Shown: piece by piece, positions 54,045 through 62,755 of the stretch | Layout: every line of letters starts with the position of its first letter | Numbering within the stretch: position 1 is the stretch's first letter | Notes under the pieces: generated by a model | Told to the model about the DNA's origin: nothing | The model's input: the letters and a program-made list of their open reading frames with translations, nothing else | Database searches by the model: none | Program-made: the position numbers and the translations under genes | Assembly: GCA_017512745.1 (NCBI GenBank) | Contig: JAFWEV010000025.1 | Coordinates: 112,780 to 176,779 of the forward strand | Length of the DNA stretch: 64,000 nt | Source of the DNA: Oscillospiraceae bacterium | GTDB lineage: Bacteria > Bacillota > Clostridia > Oscillospirales > Ruminococcaceae | Direction: 5' to 3'

Positions 54045-54893
54045 TCAGTCTTTTTTAAGATACGGGATGATGATACTTCCCAGCACCAGAAACAGACCTA
54101 TATATCCGAGAACTCCCAGGCGCTCATGGAGTATCACGGCTCCTAGTATCGCAGCTACTGCGGGATTGACTGCGCAGAGGATCCCTGCACGCTCGACCGA
54201 GATATGGCTCTGGGCATAGGGGGTCAGTGTGAATCCGAACGCGCTGCACACCACTACAAGGAAGAGGATCATCCACCACTGTGACGCGCCGTGCGGAATG
54301 GTGAAGTGTTCGGTCGTCAGAGCGAATACAAGGGCGAGAGAGCCCATTGTCAGGAGCTGAACGAATCCTATAACGAGAGGGTCGGCTTCCTCTGTCGTGA
54401 CACGGTCTGTAACGATTATGCACGCCGTATAAAGTACTGCGGCAAGAAGGCTCAGGCCTATGCTGCCGGAGAGCGTTCCGTATTGGAACCCGATGCAGGC
54501 GATACCTGCGAAAGCGAGCGCGGCGCCTATCATGGTCCCTGCAGTCGGAAGCTTCTTTACGAGAACCGCCTCCACGAGCGGAACGAGAATGATAGAGACA
54601 TGTTCCACGATGGAAACGAGAGAGGAGTCAGCTGTTTTCACGGCAGAGAATTCACAGTAGGCCATGAGAAAGAAAGTGACCCCGACGGCGAGCCCGCCCA
54701 GCAGACTCGCCCTGTTCATTCGGAGAATCCTCTTCGGCATCAGAACAAAAAGGAGGATGCTCGTCAGAAGGAATCGGTTTGCAATAAGCGTCATAGTTCC
54801 CATGTTTTCAAGGATGACTTTGTTTATGACGAATGAACAGGCTCGGGCTCCTACAAGAACGGCAAAGAGTATCTCAAATCCGTATTTTTTCAC
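54045..54893 (-). CDS. EamA-family (drug/metabolite) transporter
   Basis: The 282-residue protein has ten hydrophobic helices in two EamA repeats, the usual DMT-superfamily exporter or permease layout. Notable pieces are VINKVILENMGTMTLIANRF in the first repeat and AVNPAVAAILGAVILHERLG in the second. GTG start; GGAG lies 12 bases before it. Substrate unknown. An upstream inverted repeat (54992-55044, TTTTTCAGGT / ACCTGAAAAA) was noted, but a TATAAT between it and the gene suggests it is not in the leader. Confidence 0.88.
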   Translation of the reverse strand: MKKYGFEILFAVLVGARACSFVINKVILENMGTMTLIANRFLLTSILLFVLMPKRILRMNRASLLGGLAVGVTFFLMAYCEFSAVKTADSSLVSIVEHVSIILVPLVEAVLVKKLPTAGTMIGAALAFAGIACIGFQYGTLSGSIGLSLLAAVLYTACIIVTDRVTTEEADPLVIGFVQLLTMGSLALVFALTTEHFTIPHGASQWWMILFLVVVCSAFGFTLTPYAQSHISVERAGILCAVNPAVAAILGAVILHERLGVLGYIGLFLVLGSIIIPYLKKD

Positions 54894-55130
54894 AGCAGCA
54901 AAGATCTCCGATCTGATGATTTAAAAAGTATTATAAGCCAAAGGCTGTATACGGGGAATGCTATTTCTCCTACGGATCGCAGAGAAACAGGTTTTTCAGG
55001 TACGGGAGGGCGTTGTTCCCGGATATAAACAGAAACCTGAAAAAATACACAGGCAAACAGCTTGCTGTCCTGCAGATCGGACAGTTGTTCTGCTAGGATG
55101 ATATTGAAGGAATAAAGATGGAGCCGGGTT

Positions 55131-55643
55131 ATGGAACATATATTATGTGTGGATATGGACGGGGTGCTCGCGGAGTACAAATGGAGCGGGACGGGAGAGG
55201 AGAGAAAGGAGGGGCATTTCCTTTCTCTCAGGGCCAACAGAAATCTCTGTGAAGCCCTTCAGGAAATGAGGAAAAGCGGCGCTGAGATATACATCGTATC
55301 AAAGATAATGCCGGATGCTCCTTTCTGCCTTCCGGAGAAGAGACAATGGCTCATCAGGGAAATGCCGGATTTGGAACAGGACAGGTTCGTATTTGTCGCG
55401 GATGACGAAAACAAATCCGAAGCGGTTGCTGCAAGGATCGGTGCCGGGATCGGGAAGAACATATATCTGTTTGATGATTTCACCGGAAATCTCGTGGAAT
55501 GGGAAAAAGCCGGCGGCACATCGGTAAAGGCGATTAATGAGATAAACGGCAAAGGAAAAAACTGGAAGGGCAGAAGAGTCGATATACGGGAAGACCGCCC
55601 GAAGGAAGAGATAATCAGCAGCCTCGAAAAACTGCTTGCCTAG
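55131..55643 (+). CDS. HAD-like 5'(3')-nucleotidase-type protein
   Basis: The 170-residue protein begins ILCVDMDGVLAEYKW, motif I of the HAD superfamily with nucleophile Asp and acid Asp two residues later, and has a later DDENKSEAV and LFDDFTGNLVEWEK, motif IV-like, resembling deoxyribonucleotidases of the NT5C group and phage-type nucleotidases. The substrate is inferred. The gene stands alone. Confidence 0.75.
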   Translation: MEHILCVDMDGVLAEYKWSGTGEERKEGHFLSLRANRNLCEALQEMRKSGAEIYIVSKIMPDAPFCLPEKRQWLIREMPDLEQDRFVFVADDENKSEAVAARIGAGIGKNIYLFDDFTGNLVEWEKAGGTSVKAINEINGKGKNWKGRRVDIREDRPKEEIISSLEKLLA

Positions 55644-55855
55644 AACACGGAAACACAATATGCAGCCTTCGGATCATCTGTACGGAGGCTGCTGTTTGTT
55701 TATTGCAGCTGATCCTGACATAAACTGGGGCGATATTGCATATTTAATTTGTGCATAATATTGTAAGTTTGTTATATAATACTAATGTGCTTTTTTCCGC
55801 CCAAAAACGGATAAACAGCAAAATAACGGCCTGCCTCTTTGCGGGAGATCAGAGC

Positions 55856-58396
55856 ATGAAAAAGTCTCTAATTATAATTGTCAACGTGATCATAACAGCT
55901 GCAATCCTTGTCTTCGTTGTTCTCTACTCCAGATCCGAGAGCAGAGATTCTTACCGGAGGCAGATTGAGCACTTTGAAAATATAACTGTAACCATGGAAC
56001 AGGTGACAGAGAATTATCTGGAAAGCGAGCAGAGGATCTGCGATGTATGGGCCCGCTATATCGACAGCAAGAACATGACTATGGAGGAAGCGGCTGATTT
56101 TATCCGCACCTCGCACGTGCTGGACAACACTTCTGCACATCTGATTTCCGTTGACACACTCACAGGTCTCTCCACCCGTCCAAAACAGGGGTCGGAAGAT
56201 GACTATAAGGTTTCTTATGAACGGATATCTCTTCTGAATGATGTGGGATGGGTCAAAGAGATAGGAAAGTCAGTTAACATGACCCGCGCTTACACAAATC
56301 CTATGAACGGCGAGCAATCGCTGGCTTTCTGCAACCTGATCACGCTGTATGATCCGGAGAGCGACTCTTCCGAGACAGCGCTTCTGATGAGAATAATTCC
56401 GATATCAGTACTTGAGCAGAAATGGGTTTTCCCACAGACGGAACTGGTGAACGCCGAACTGTCCATGATCGACGCCAACGGAGATTATGTCCTTAACGGA
56501 TACAGCTTTAAGAACTCCAGTTTCTTCGAGTTCTATAAATCCTACAATCCTACTGATCCCGAATCGTCCGGCAAACTGTTTGACAGGATAACATCCTCGA
56601 CGGGCTCCGTCTCAATGATCAATTCGCACGGAGAGGAATGCATACTTGCATTCACTCCGATCTCGGCAACTGCCGGGTGGACACTTCTGGGGCTCGTGCC
56701 GGCGAAAGATCTCAGCGCGAACACGGAGAACTGGCTTCTGATCGGAGTCGTTGCTGCTGGTTTGCTGATCATGTTCCTGTGTGACATGTTCTATATGATC
56801 TACCTGAACAAGCGTTTCCAGATCGCCGCATTGGAAGCCGAATCTGCGAATAAGGCAAAAACAGACTTCCTTTCCACAATGTCTCACGATATACGCACTC
56901 CCATGAATGCTATCATAGGGCTTACGACCATTGCCGAAAAGAATCTCGGGGATGTGGAGTCGACGGGGGAGAGTCTTCGCAAGATCAGCCTTGCCAGCAA
57001 TCATCTTCTGACGCTGATCAACGATATTCTGGACATATCAAAGGTGGAAAGCGGCAAGCTTAAGTTGAGTCCGCTTACTTTCTCGATTGTGGAAACGGTT
57101 GAGAATCTTGTAAATATTTCGCAGCCGATGATCAAGGAAAAGAATATCGATTTCAGTTTCCACATAAATCAGATAGAGAAGGAATATCTGTATACAGACC
57201 AGCTCCGTCTGAATCAGATCTATATCAATATTCTCTCAAACGCAATCAAATATACGGAACCTGGCGGTCGTGTCAGTGTGGATATGCGCCAGGATGAGAG
57301 CACGGTACCCGGTTGTATACGGCTGACTTATGTCGTAGCGGATACCGGCATCGGAATGAGCCCAGAATTTATGGCGACCATGTACCAGCCTTTCTCACGG
57401 CAGGTAGACAGCCGTGTAAACAGTATTCAGGGAACCGGTCTTGGTCTCGCTATCACAAAGCAGATGGTCGAACTGATCGGCGGGACGATCGAATGCGAAA
57501 GTGAACAGGGCAAGGGGACGACCTTTACTGTCGTACTGGATATCCCCGTAGCTGACAGGCAGCGGGAAGATATGCAGTTTGAACCTATTGATGTTCTGAT
57601 CGTTGATGACGATGAGATCATGCTTCAGACGGCAGTCGACGCTCTTGAATCCCTCGGCGCATCGGCAGAGCAGGCCAGAAGCGGACTTGAAGCACTCGGC
57701 ATGATCAAGCACCGGCATCTTTCCGAACGGGATTACGATGTTGTTATTGTTGACTGGAAAATGCCTGATGTGGACGGCGTTGAGACGATCAGACGGATCC
57801 GCTCGGAGATTGACACAAGCATCCCGATCCTGCTGATATCCGCATATGACTGGTCGGACATCGAAGATGAAGCAAAAGAGGCAGGAGCAAACGGATTTGT
57901 CAGCAAGCCGCTGTTCCGCTCCACGCTCTACGATAAGATCAATGATCTCATCGGAAAAGAGTCCGTATCCCAGGAGCCGGAAGATGATTATTCCGACCTG
58001 CACGGGCTGCATATCCTTGTAGCTGAGGATAACAACATCAACTGGGAGATCATATCCGCTATCCTTTCCATGTACGGGATCACTACCGACCGTGCGGAGA
58101 ACGGTAAGATCTGCGTGGATATGATGCGCAACGCTGCTGAGGGCAGTTATGAACTGATCTTCATGGATATTCAGATGCCGGAGATGAACGGCCTTGACGC
58201 GACCAGAGCGATCCGGAAACTGGAGAATCCCTGGGCAGCCTCGATCCCGATCATAGCTATGACGGCAGATGCGTTCTCGGAAAATGTCACGGAATGCCTG
58301 AACGCCGGAATGAACGGACATATAGCAAAACCGATCGATATAAAATTGGTTATAAAAGAAATCCGCAGAATCAAGGAAGGAAAAGATAAAAAATGA
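55856..58396 (+). CDS. Large hybrid histidine kinase with two receiver domains
   Basis: The ATG at 55856 (GGGAG ahead) is chosen because the N-terminus then begins MKKSLIIIVNVIITAAILVF, a first membrane helix; the longer frame adds only low-quality sequence. The 846-residue protein has an extracellular dCache-like sensor (about 30-290), a second helix (about 292-318), HisKA with SHDIRTPMNAIIG (His near 343), HATPase (SNAIKY, DTGIGMS, GTGLGLA), receiver 1 (acceptor Asp near 634 in IVDWKMPD) and receiver 2 (near 770 in FMDIQMPEMNG). Its stop overlaps the next gene by four bases. No output DNA-binding domain is present. Confidence 0.93.
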   Translation: MKKSLIIIVNVIITAAILVFVVLYSRSESRDSYRRQIEHFENITVTMEQVTENYLESEQRICDVWARYIDSKNMTMEEAADFIRTSHVLDNTSAHLISVDTLTGLSTRPKQGSEDDYKVSYERISLLNDVGWVKEIGKSVNMTRAYTNPMNGEQSLAFCNLITLYDPESDSSETALLMRIIPISVLEQKWVFPQTELVNAELSMIDANGDYVLNGYSFKNSSFFEFYKSYNPTDPESSGKLFDRITSSTGSVSMINSHGEECILAFTPISATAGWTLLGLVPAKDLSANTENWLLIGVVAAGLLIMFLCDMFYMIYLNKRFQIAALEAESANKAKTDFLSTMSHDIRTPMNAIIGLTTIAEKNLGDVESTGESLRKISLASNHLLTLINDILDISKVESGKLKLSPLTFSIVETVENLVNISQPMIKEKNIDFSFHINQIEKEYLYTDQLRLNQIYINILSNAIKYTEPGGRVSVDMRQDESTVPGCIRLTYVVADTGIGMSPEFMATMYQPFSRQVDSRVNSIQGTGLGLAITKQMVELIGGTIECESEQGKGTTFTVVLDIPVADRQREDMQFEPIDVLIVDDDEIMLQTAVDALESLGASAEQARSGLEALGMIKHRHLSERDYDVVIVDWKMPDVDGVETIRRIRSEIDTSIPILLISAYDWSDIEDEAKEAGANGFVSKPLFRSTLYDKINDLIGKESVSQEPEDDYSDLHGLHILVAEDNNINWEIISAILSMYGITTDRAENGKICVDMMRNAAEGSYELIFMDIQMPEMNGLDATRAIRKLENPWAASIPIIAMTADAFSENVTECLNAGMNGHIAKPIDIKLVIKEIRRIKEGKDKK

Positions 58397-59736
58397 AAAA
58401 GATGATGTGTGTGCTTTTAGCGGCGCTGATGATCCTGAGTATGGCTGCATGCGGTTCAGGCGGTTCAACGAACTCAAGCAGTTCTGACATCCCGGAAAGT
58501 TCGGGAAGTCAGGAACCGGCGACGACAGTGGAGGGTTTCCAGCCGTCTCTGGATACTTTCATGAGCTGTAATATCAATGTTGCCGGCGGCTACGACAACT
58601 TTGAAGCGCTGGAAGCTGAATTTGACCGCTTTAGCGAATACTATCCAAATGTGGAACTGAAGTATACAAAGGTCGATGATTATAACAACATGATCGGTAT
58701 GGTCCTGAACGGAAACGATGCTCCTGACATCTACGTCAATTACTCATGGATGTATGGCCGTGAGCAATATAAATCTTCCATCGATCATGCTGAGAATCTG
58801 GCCGATTCCGCTCTAGGTCTTGATCTGGAATGCATCCGCAGCAATATACTCCTGAACACGAATGACGGAACGCTTCCGATGGTCCCGGTTTTCTCAAACA
58901 CTTACGGTATGCTTGTGAACAAAAGCCTTTTTGAAAAGGAAAGTCTGAGCATTCCGACGACCTACCAGGAGATGGTAGCGGCATGTGAAGCATTGCGCGG
59001 AAAGGGATATGAAAGCCCGGTGATGGGCTTCACCCAGAAGGAGACGACTTCGCTTTTCACCGTGACTATCTATCCGTTCTTCTGCGGAACCGTGGCGCAA
59101 GACGCTGAGGCGGTTAAAAAGCTCAATTCACTTGACGTATCAGCCGGTGAGTATATGCGTCCTTCCCTCGAGAAGATCGTGCAGTTCCTCGACGACGGAT
59201 GTGCGGATATTGAGACCTGCGGGGCAATTGAAAACAACTATGATGCCGTAATCCTTCGTTTCTTTGAAGGTGATGTGCCTATGATGGTCTGTTCGGGAGA
59301 TACCGTCTCCGGAACAAAGAAACGGGAAAGCCGTTCCGAGGCGTTTATCGCAAATCCGTTCGATTACACCTTTGTCCCTGTTCCGATGTCTGACGAAGGT
59401 GCCAGCTTCCTTGATATGCCGAATCTGCAGTTCTCCGTCAACAAAGACAGCTCGAATCTGGATATGGCCAACGAATTTATGCGGTTCCTGATAACAACAC
59501 AGGAACTGAACGAGATGGCCCAGAACAAAGGGCTCGTGTCACCGACCAAGGACCTGTCTTTCAACAGCATGTATGCTGCTTTCGGAGCTGTTCCGGAATC
59601 CAGGATCCTGTCTCCGGAGGAAATAGGACTGACAGATGATGCTGTCATACAGTTGAGGCAGGCCGTCTATCGTGTCGGAACAGGAGAAATGACCATAGAT
59701 GAGGCGATTGCCACCTTCGGATCTTTTACGAGCTGA
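58393..59736 (+). CDS. Extracellular solute-binding lipoprotein coupled to the hybrid kinase
   Basis: The 447-residue protein has a lipoprotein signal (MKKMMCVLLAALMIL ... MAACGSGG, Cys near 20) and the type-1 sugar ABC solute-binding fold (FDRFSEYYPNVELKYTKV, GNDAPDIYV, VNKSLFEKE, NEFMRFLITTQELNEMAQNKGLV). No permease or ATPase gene is nearby. It overlaps the kinase stop by four bases (ATGA), so the pair is probably a sensory unit in which this protein presents a carbohydrate-like ligand to the kinase. A strong terminator ends the transcript. Confidence 0.9.
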   Translation: MKKMMCVLLAALMILSMAACGSGGSTNSSSSDIPESSGSQEPATTVEGFQPSLDTFMSCNINVAGGYDNFEALEAEFDRFSEYYPNVELKYTKVDDYNNMIGMVLNGNDAPDIYVNYSWMYGREQYKSSIDHAENLADSALGLDLECIRSNILLNTNDGTLPMVPVFSNTYGMLVNKSLFEKESLSIPTTYQEMVAACEALRGKGYESPVMGFTQKETTSLFTVTIYPFFCGTVAQDAEAVKKLNSLDVSAGEYMRPSLEKIVQFLDDGCADIETCGAIENNYDAVILRFFEGDVPMMVCSGDTVSGTKKRESRSEAFIANPFDYTFVPVPMSDEGASFLDMPNLQFSVNKDSSNLDMANEFMRFLITTQELNEMAQNKGLVSPTKDLSFNSMYAAFGAVPESRILSPEEIGLTDDAVIQLRQAVYRVGTGEMTIDEAIATFGSFTS

Positions 59737-59785
59737 GCGTTCAGTTGGAAACAGATTTCCAGCTTCTGCGATAACAAAACAATAA

Positions 59786-59828
59786 CCCGGTAAATATGGA
59801 ATTTGAGCCATATTTACCGGGCTTTTTT
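59786..59828 (+). terminator. Terminator of the kinase/solute-binding operon
   Basis: A 14-base perfect stem (CCCGGTAAATATGG / CCATATTTACCGGG) with an eight-base loop, followed by C and TTTTTT. From here to the leader promoter at 59944 I see nothing coding. Confidence 0.95.
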
Positions 59829-59943
59829 GATGTGCTATAAGGACTTTATAGTCACAACCCTTTTTCCTCGACTTAGGATGCTCTTGTTTTTTACGCTCAA
59901 CGATTCTTCTGCGCTGCAGTTTGTCGGGTTGATACGACCTGTG

Positions 59944-59972
59944 TTGTGTTCTTTTTTAGACAGTGTTATAAT
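59944..59972 (+). promoter_or_regulatory. Promoter of the structured leader RNA
   Basis: TTGTGT (59944-59949), a 17-base spacer and a perfect TATAAT (59967-59972) precede the leader of the GNAT gene. Confidence 0.68.
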
Positions 59973-59980
59973 CCTTGCAA

Positions 59981-60122
59981 ATCTTATATCGGTCATCGGA
60001 GGACAGTACGCCGTAGCGTAGGGGATCGTAGAGCGAAAGCTTTGCAGGCCGCCTGTTGGATAAGATGTCGAGTGAGCTCGGAATGACTGGCTGTTACAGC
60101 CTGTTATTGCCGAGTTTTTTTT
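59981..60122 (+). ncRNA. Structured leader RNA with attenuator-like terminator (unassigned)
   Basis: A compact fold can be drawn by eye. P1 pairs ATCTTAT (59981-59987) with ATAAGAT (60060-60066). Inside are ACAG/CTGT (60003-60006 with 60053-60056), a TACGC/GCGTA hairpin (60007-60020) and a GTAGAGC-GAAA-GCTTTGC hairpin (60028-60045) with a GNRA loop. Then comes a long terminator hairpin (CTCGGAATGAC ... GTTATTGCCGAG, 60077-60114) followed by eight T. The GNAT start is 20 bases later. This is riboswitch-like architecture, but I could not match it to a known class, so it could also be an independent small RNA. Confidence 0.5.
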
Positions 60123-60142
60123 ATGAAAGAGGTATTTATCCA

Positions 60143-60724
60143 ATGACAACTGTAACCCTGACCCTTCTGACAGATGATGACCGCGAACAGTTTATTCTCG
60201 ATAATCAACGGGCTTTTAAGTATGGCGCAATGATTGAATTCGGGGAAAGAGACGGTCATTTTGAGGAAGACGGTGAGATCATTTCCAGAAAGACTATTGC
60301 AGAAAGCATTGATAACGGTGTTGCTTATCGTATCCGTGAAGACGGCAGGATCGTGGGCGGATTAGTACTGCGGATCGACAAAAGGACTCAGCGTAATGAA
60401 CTGGAACTGTTATTCGTTGATCCTGATGTTCACAGCAAAGGCATCGGTTATGCTGCATGGCAGGAGGTAGAGAAACTCTATCCCGAAACTAAAGTGTGGA
60501 TCACCAGTACTCCGTATTTTGAGAAGAGGAACATCCACTTTTATGTGAACAAGTGCGGTTTTCATATCGTGGAGTTCTTTAATGCCCGCCATCCTGATCC
60601 GCATGATCCGGATGCTGAAGGGTACGGGGTTGAAGAGGCCGATGATAATGCAGGCATGTTTTTATTCGAAAAGAAAATGAGCGTTCCCGACAGCGCGGTC
60701 AGTCCTCCGAACAGCAATTCTTAA
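60143..60724 (+). CDS. GNAT-family N-acetyltransferase
   Basis: The 193-residue protein has the GNAT fold with the acetyl-CoA loop HSKGIGYAAW after ELELLFVDPDV, and FYVNKCGFHIVEFF near the end. The ATG at 60143 (GAAAGAGG ahead) is preferred because the longer frame would translate the terminator hairpin. The last 20 residues are low-complexity. The acceptor substrate is unknown. The gene follows a structured leader, so expression may be controlled by premature termination. Confidence 0.85.
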   Translation: MTTVTLTLLTDDDREQFILDNQRAFKYGAMIEFGERDGHFEEDGEIISRKTIAESIDNGVAYRIREDGRIVGGLVLRIDKRTQRNELELLFVDPDVHSKGIGYAAWQEVEKLYPETKVWITSTPYFEKRNIHFYVNKCGFHIVEFFNARHPDPHDPDAEGYGVEEADDNAGMFLFEKKMSVPDSAVSPPNSNS

Positions 60725-60744
60725 CTATGCAGGGAGAAAAGATA

Positions 60745-60894
60745 ATGGAAAAAACGAAAAGACAGCTGATCGTTCTTGCATTGTTCGTGTTTGTAATATC
60801 GCCCATTGTTGTCATAACTGCAGAGAGTCTTTATAAAGAAGGAATTCTTCTAAGGAGATGTTCAAAATCCCGTTTTCATCCGTGTATGCTCTAA
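60745..60894 (+). CDS. Small membrane ORF, possibly truncated
   Basis: The 49-residue frame encodes MEKTKRQLIVLALFVFVISP and further hydrophobic residues, so one membrane helix, then YKEGI and an unrelated basic tail. GGGAG lies ten bases before the ATG. The tail from about base 60835 coincides with the opposite-strand ATPase remnant, so this may be the 5' piece of a gene cut off by a recombination event. Low certainty. Confidence 0.4.
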   Translation: MEKTKRQLIVLALFVFVISPIVVITAESLYKEGILLRRCSKSRFHPCML

Positions 60895-61090
60895 AAGGTG
60901 TATTAATGACAGCTATTTTTCTAAAAGAGCCAGGCACCTTGATCAAGCTATCATACTCGTTGATTTCGTGATTTCCTGAAGGAATTCGATCCATTACCTG
61001 TATGTAGTATTCTTTGCTGGCCAACCGTGCAATGAAGTCAACTTCTTTCTGCTTGTAAACCTGTTTTCCCTCTTTGTTTCTCTCAGTCAA
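60812..61090 (-). pseudogene. Remnant of an AAA_14/DUF4143-type ATPase (C-terminal part)
   Basis: The 92-residue minus-strand frame contains KEVDFIARLASKEYYIQVMD and ends PFRAYTDENGILNISLEEFLL, the nuclease-like C-terminal end (EVDFIA...YIQV) of a common family of ATP-binding proteins of about 400 residues with DUF4143. Some 300 N-terminal residues, including the Walker motifs, are absent and the sequence upstream does not continue the match. A decayed mobile or defence-related gene is inferred. Confidence 0.7.
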
Positions 61091-61225
61091 TTCATCCGCA
61101 AAACATTTAACATGTTATCCCCGTTCCGATTATATTGCTAACAGCATAGTCGTTTCTTTTCTGTTATCACAACATTATGATAGCTTTTGAGAAGCACTCT
61201 CGCGTGTGGTTTTCGGCATATAATA

Positions 61226-61262
61226 CCCCCCGCAAAATGGCTAAAAGCCTTTTACGGGGGGC
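61226..61262 (-). terminator. Terminator-like hairpin behind tRNA-Arg
   Basis: CCCCCCG.AAAA.GGC pairs with GCC.TTTT.CGGGGGG around a short loop, directly after the tRNA on the minus strand, followed by TATTATATG. The stem is very GC-rich at its base. Confidence 0.6.
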
Positions 61263-61265
61263 TGG

Positions 61266-61339
61266 CGCGCCCGAAGGAACTCGAATCCCCGACCTTCTGC
61301 TCCGGAGGCAGACGCTCTATCCAACTGAGCTACGGGCGC
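61266..61339 (-). tRNA. tRNA-Arg (anticodon CCG)
   Basis: On the minus strand the 74-base gene folds as a cloverleaf: acceptor GCGCCCG/CGGGCGC, D-arm GCTC/GAGC, anticodon stem TCTGC/GCAGA with loop CTCCGGA (anticodon CCG) and T-arm with TTCGAGT, partly by G-U pairs. The 3' CCA is not encoded (GCC follows the discriminator G). A damaged copy lies 137 bases upstream in its own direction. Confidence 0.92.
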
Positions 61340-61365
61340 ATGTGTTTTTATTCAATTTTTGGTGT

Positions 61366-61476
61366 GGCGCGCTTGGTAGTGTCCGAACAGCTAACCTTCT
61401 GATTCGGCGTTTTTTTCTCTAGTGCCTGACCTCCTACTCCGGAGGCAGACGCTCTATCCAACTGAGCTACGGGCGC
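61366..61476 (-). pseudogene. Broken duplicate of tRNA-Arg(CCG)
   Basis: Bases 61437-61476 are identical over 40 bases to the 5' half of the intact tRNA (61300-61339). After the anticodon the match breaks: the anticodon stem partner becomes GTAGG, a T-rich insertion follows, and only traces of the T-arm and the GGCGCGC flank remain. It should not yield a functional tRNA. Confidence 0.75.
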
Positions 61477-61604
61477 GTGTGACTTAAATATTATATAAAA
61501 AAGCTAACACGATAGAAAGAGAAGGCTAAAAAAGAATTATAAACAATAGGGATTTCTGCATCTGTTGAGATAAATTAAAGTGAGAAGCATGCCCGGGGCA
61601 TCCA

Positions 61605-62612
61605 TCACGAGGGATCGTCAGCAAACAAATCAGCAAGTCTCTTCAGCAATCTGCCGTGCCAAAGTTTTGTATAGAGGATGTTATTGGGGGCAGGACAATC
61701 ATCAAAGGTGTTAACACCCAGACTATATGCTTTGAAGAGCTGACCGCCGTGATACATCTGATTATGCAGATATACGAAACAACGTATATCACTGCCCGGA
61801 TGTTCAAGGGCAAGAGCTTTTTTATATATGTCGCGGACTTTTACTGCGGGATGCGGCTGGGTGTGAGTTCCGGGGAAGATGCCGACAATGCACTCTTTTT
61901 CACCGTCATCATTTTCTGTTACAGACATATATATACTGTCTTCAGTCCACTGTTTGAGCTCGATAATGGCATATCTGTTTTTGGACGGCTGGCTCAGAAG
62001 AACATCTATTCTGTTAGGGTTCTTCTTTTCGGATTGATCAACAAGAGGGTATTCGATATCGACTTCGATATCTGACGGAAGAGTCGGAAGAGATTCTGTG
62101 CTGAGTGCGTTAATGGCCTTTGAAAGGTCTTCTTTCTGCGCTGAGAGAGCATTCCGGGTCTCTTCAAGCCGCCCCTGATCCAGGAAGGACAGGGTCCGTT
62201 CCAAAGCTTTCATATCCGATATGGTCTCATAGTTGAGAGCTTTGTTGAGAGACTTTGTTCCGGGGGCGGTTTTCAGCGCTGAATATTCTTCTGATCCCCT
62301 GAATGAAGCAAGCGACGTGCTGTTTATGAGCAGATCGAGAGCTTCTATTTCTTTCCCAAGATCGTCCTGCAGGACGAGGCCTTCGGCGACTGTTTTGTCT
62401 CTGTAGGTATAAGGATCGAAAAGCAGTTCGGCAAGATCCGGAAGAGAATAGAACCATGAATTCCACTCTCCGTCAGAGGAAGGGTCTCTGGTTGCTTTCG
62501 GGTGAAGATACTTGAACATATCGGTACAAAAATTGTTTATATTGTCCTCTCGTGTTGCGATATAGAAGGACTTCAGATCGCCGAAATGAAGGTTACCATC
62601 TTTGCTCCGCAT
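61605..62612 (-). CDS. PD-(D/E)XK nuclease-like protein (N-terminal half of a DUF2075-type protein)
   Basis: The ATG at 62612 is chosen because CAGGAG stands nine bases before it; an in-frame ATG at 62645 lacks a site. The 335-residue protein has RIDVLLSQPSKNRYAIIELK with Asp and Glu-x-Lys of the PD-(D/E)XK nuclease fold, and PHPAVKVRDIYKKAL and CFVYLHNQM, which resemble the nuclease domain ahead of the DUF2075 ATPase domain in some helicase-like, defence-associated proteins. The ATPase half is missing. It may be a stand-alone nuclease or a remnant. Confidence 0.65.
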   Translation of the reverse strand: MRSKDGNLHFGDLKSFYIATREDNINNFCTDMFKYLHPKATRDPSSDGEWNSWFYSLPDLAELLFDPYTYRDKTVAEGLVLQDDLGKEIEALDLLINSTSLASFRGSEEYSALKTAPGTKSLNKALNYETISDMKALERTLSFLDQGRLEETRNALSAQKEDLSKAINALSTESLPTLPSDIEVDIEYPLVDQSEKKNPNRIDVLLSQPSKNRYAIIELKQWTEDSIYMSVTENDDGEKECIVGIFPGTHTQPHPAVKVRDIYKKALALEHPGSDIRCFVYLHNQMYHGGQLFKAYSLGVNTFDDCPAPNNILYTKLWHGRLLKRLADLFADDPS

Positions 62613-62755
62613 AGACTGTTTCTCCTGTATTTTTGTTGTAGCCATTATAATATATCTGAAATCGCCATATACAATTGTCTAGACGCTGAGTTCAAAAACT
62701 GCAACAATATAAATACAGATACGGAAGGACCCTGATCTGCGGAATTGTTATACAA

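Noticed and set aside
54992..55044. Inverted repeat TTTTTCAGGT/ACCTGAAAAA as a leader element of the EamA gene
   Set aside because: A TATAAT lies between it and the gene, and its 33-base loop and missing T-tract make a terminator unlikely.
57395..58477. Minus-strand open frame of 360 codons opposite the hybrid kinase
   Set aside because: It is antisense to the receiver domains, whose motifs are clear, and its translation shows no recognisable domain.
59803..60021. Plus-strand frame of 72 codons after the solute-binding operon
   Set aside because: It begins inside the terminator hairpin, has no ribosome binding site and runs over the leader promoter.
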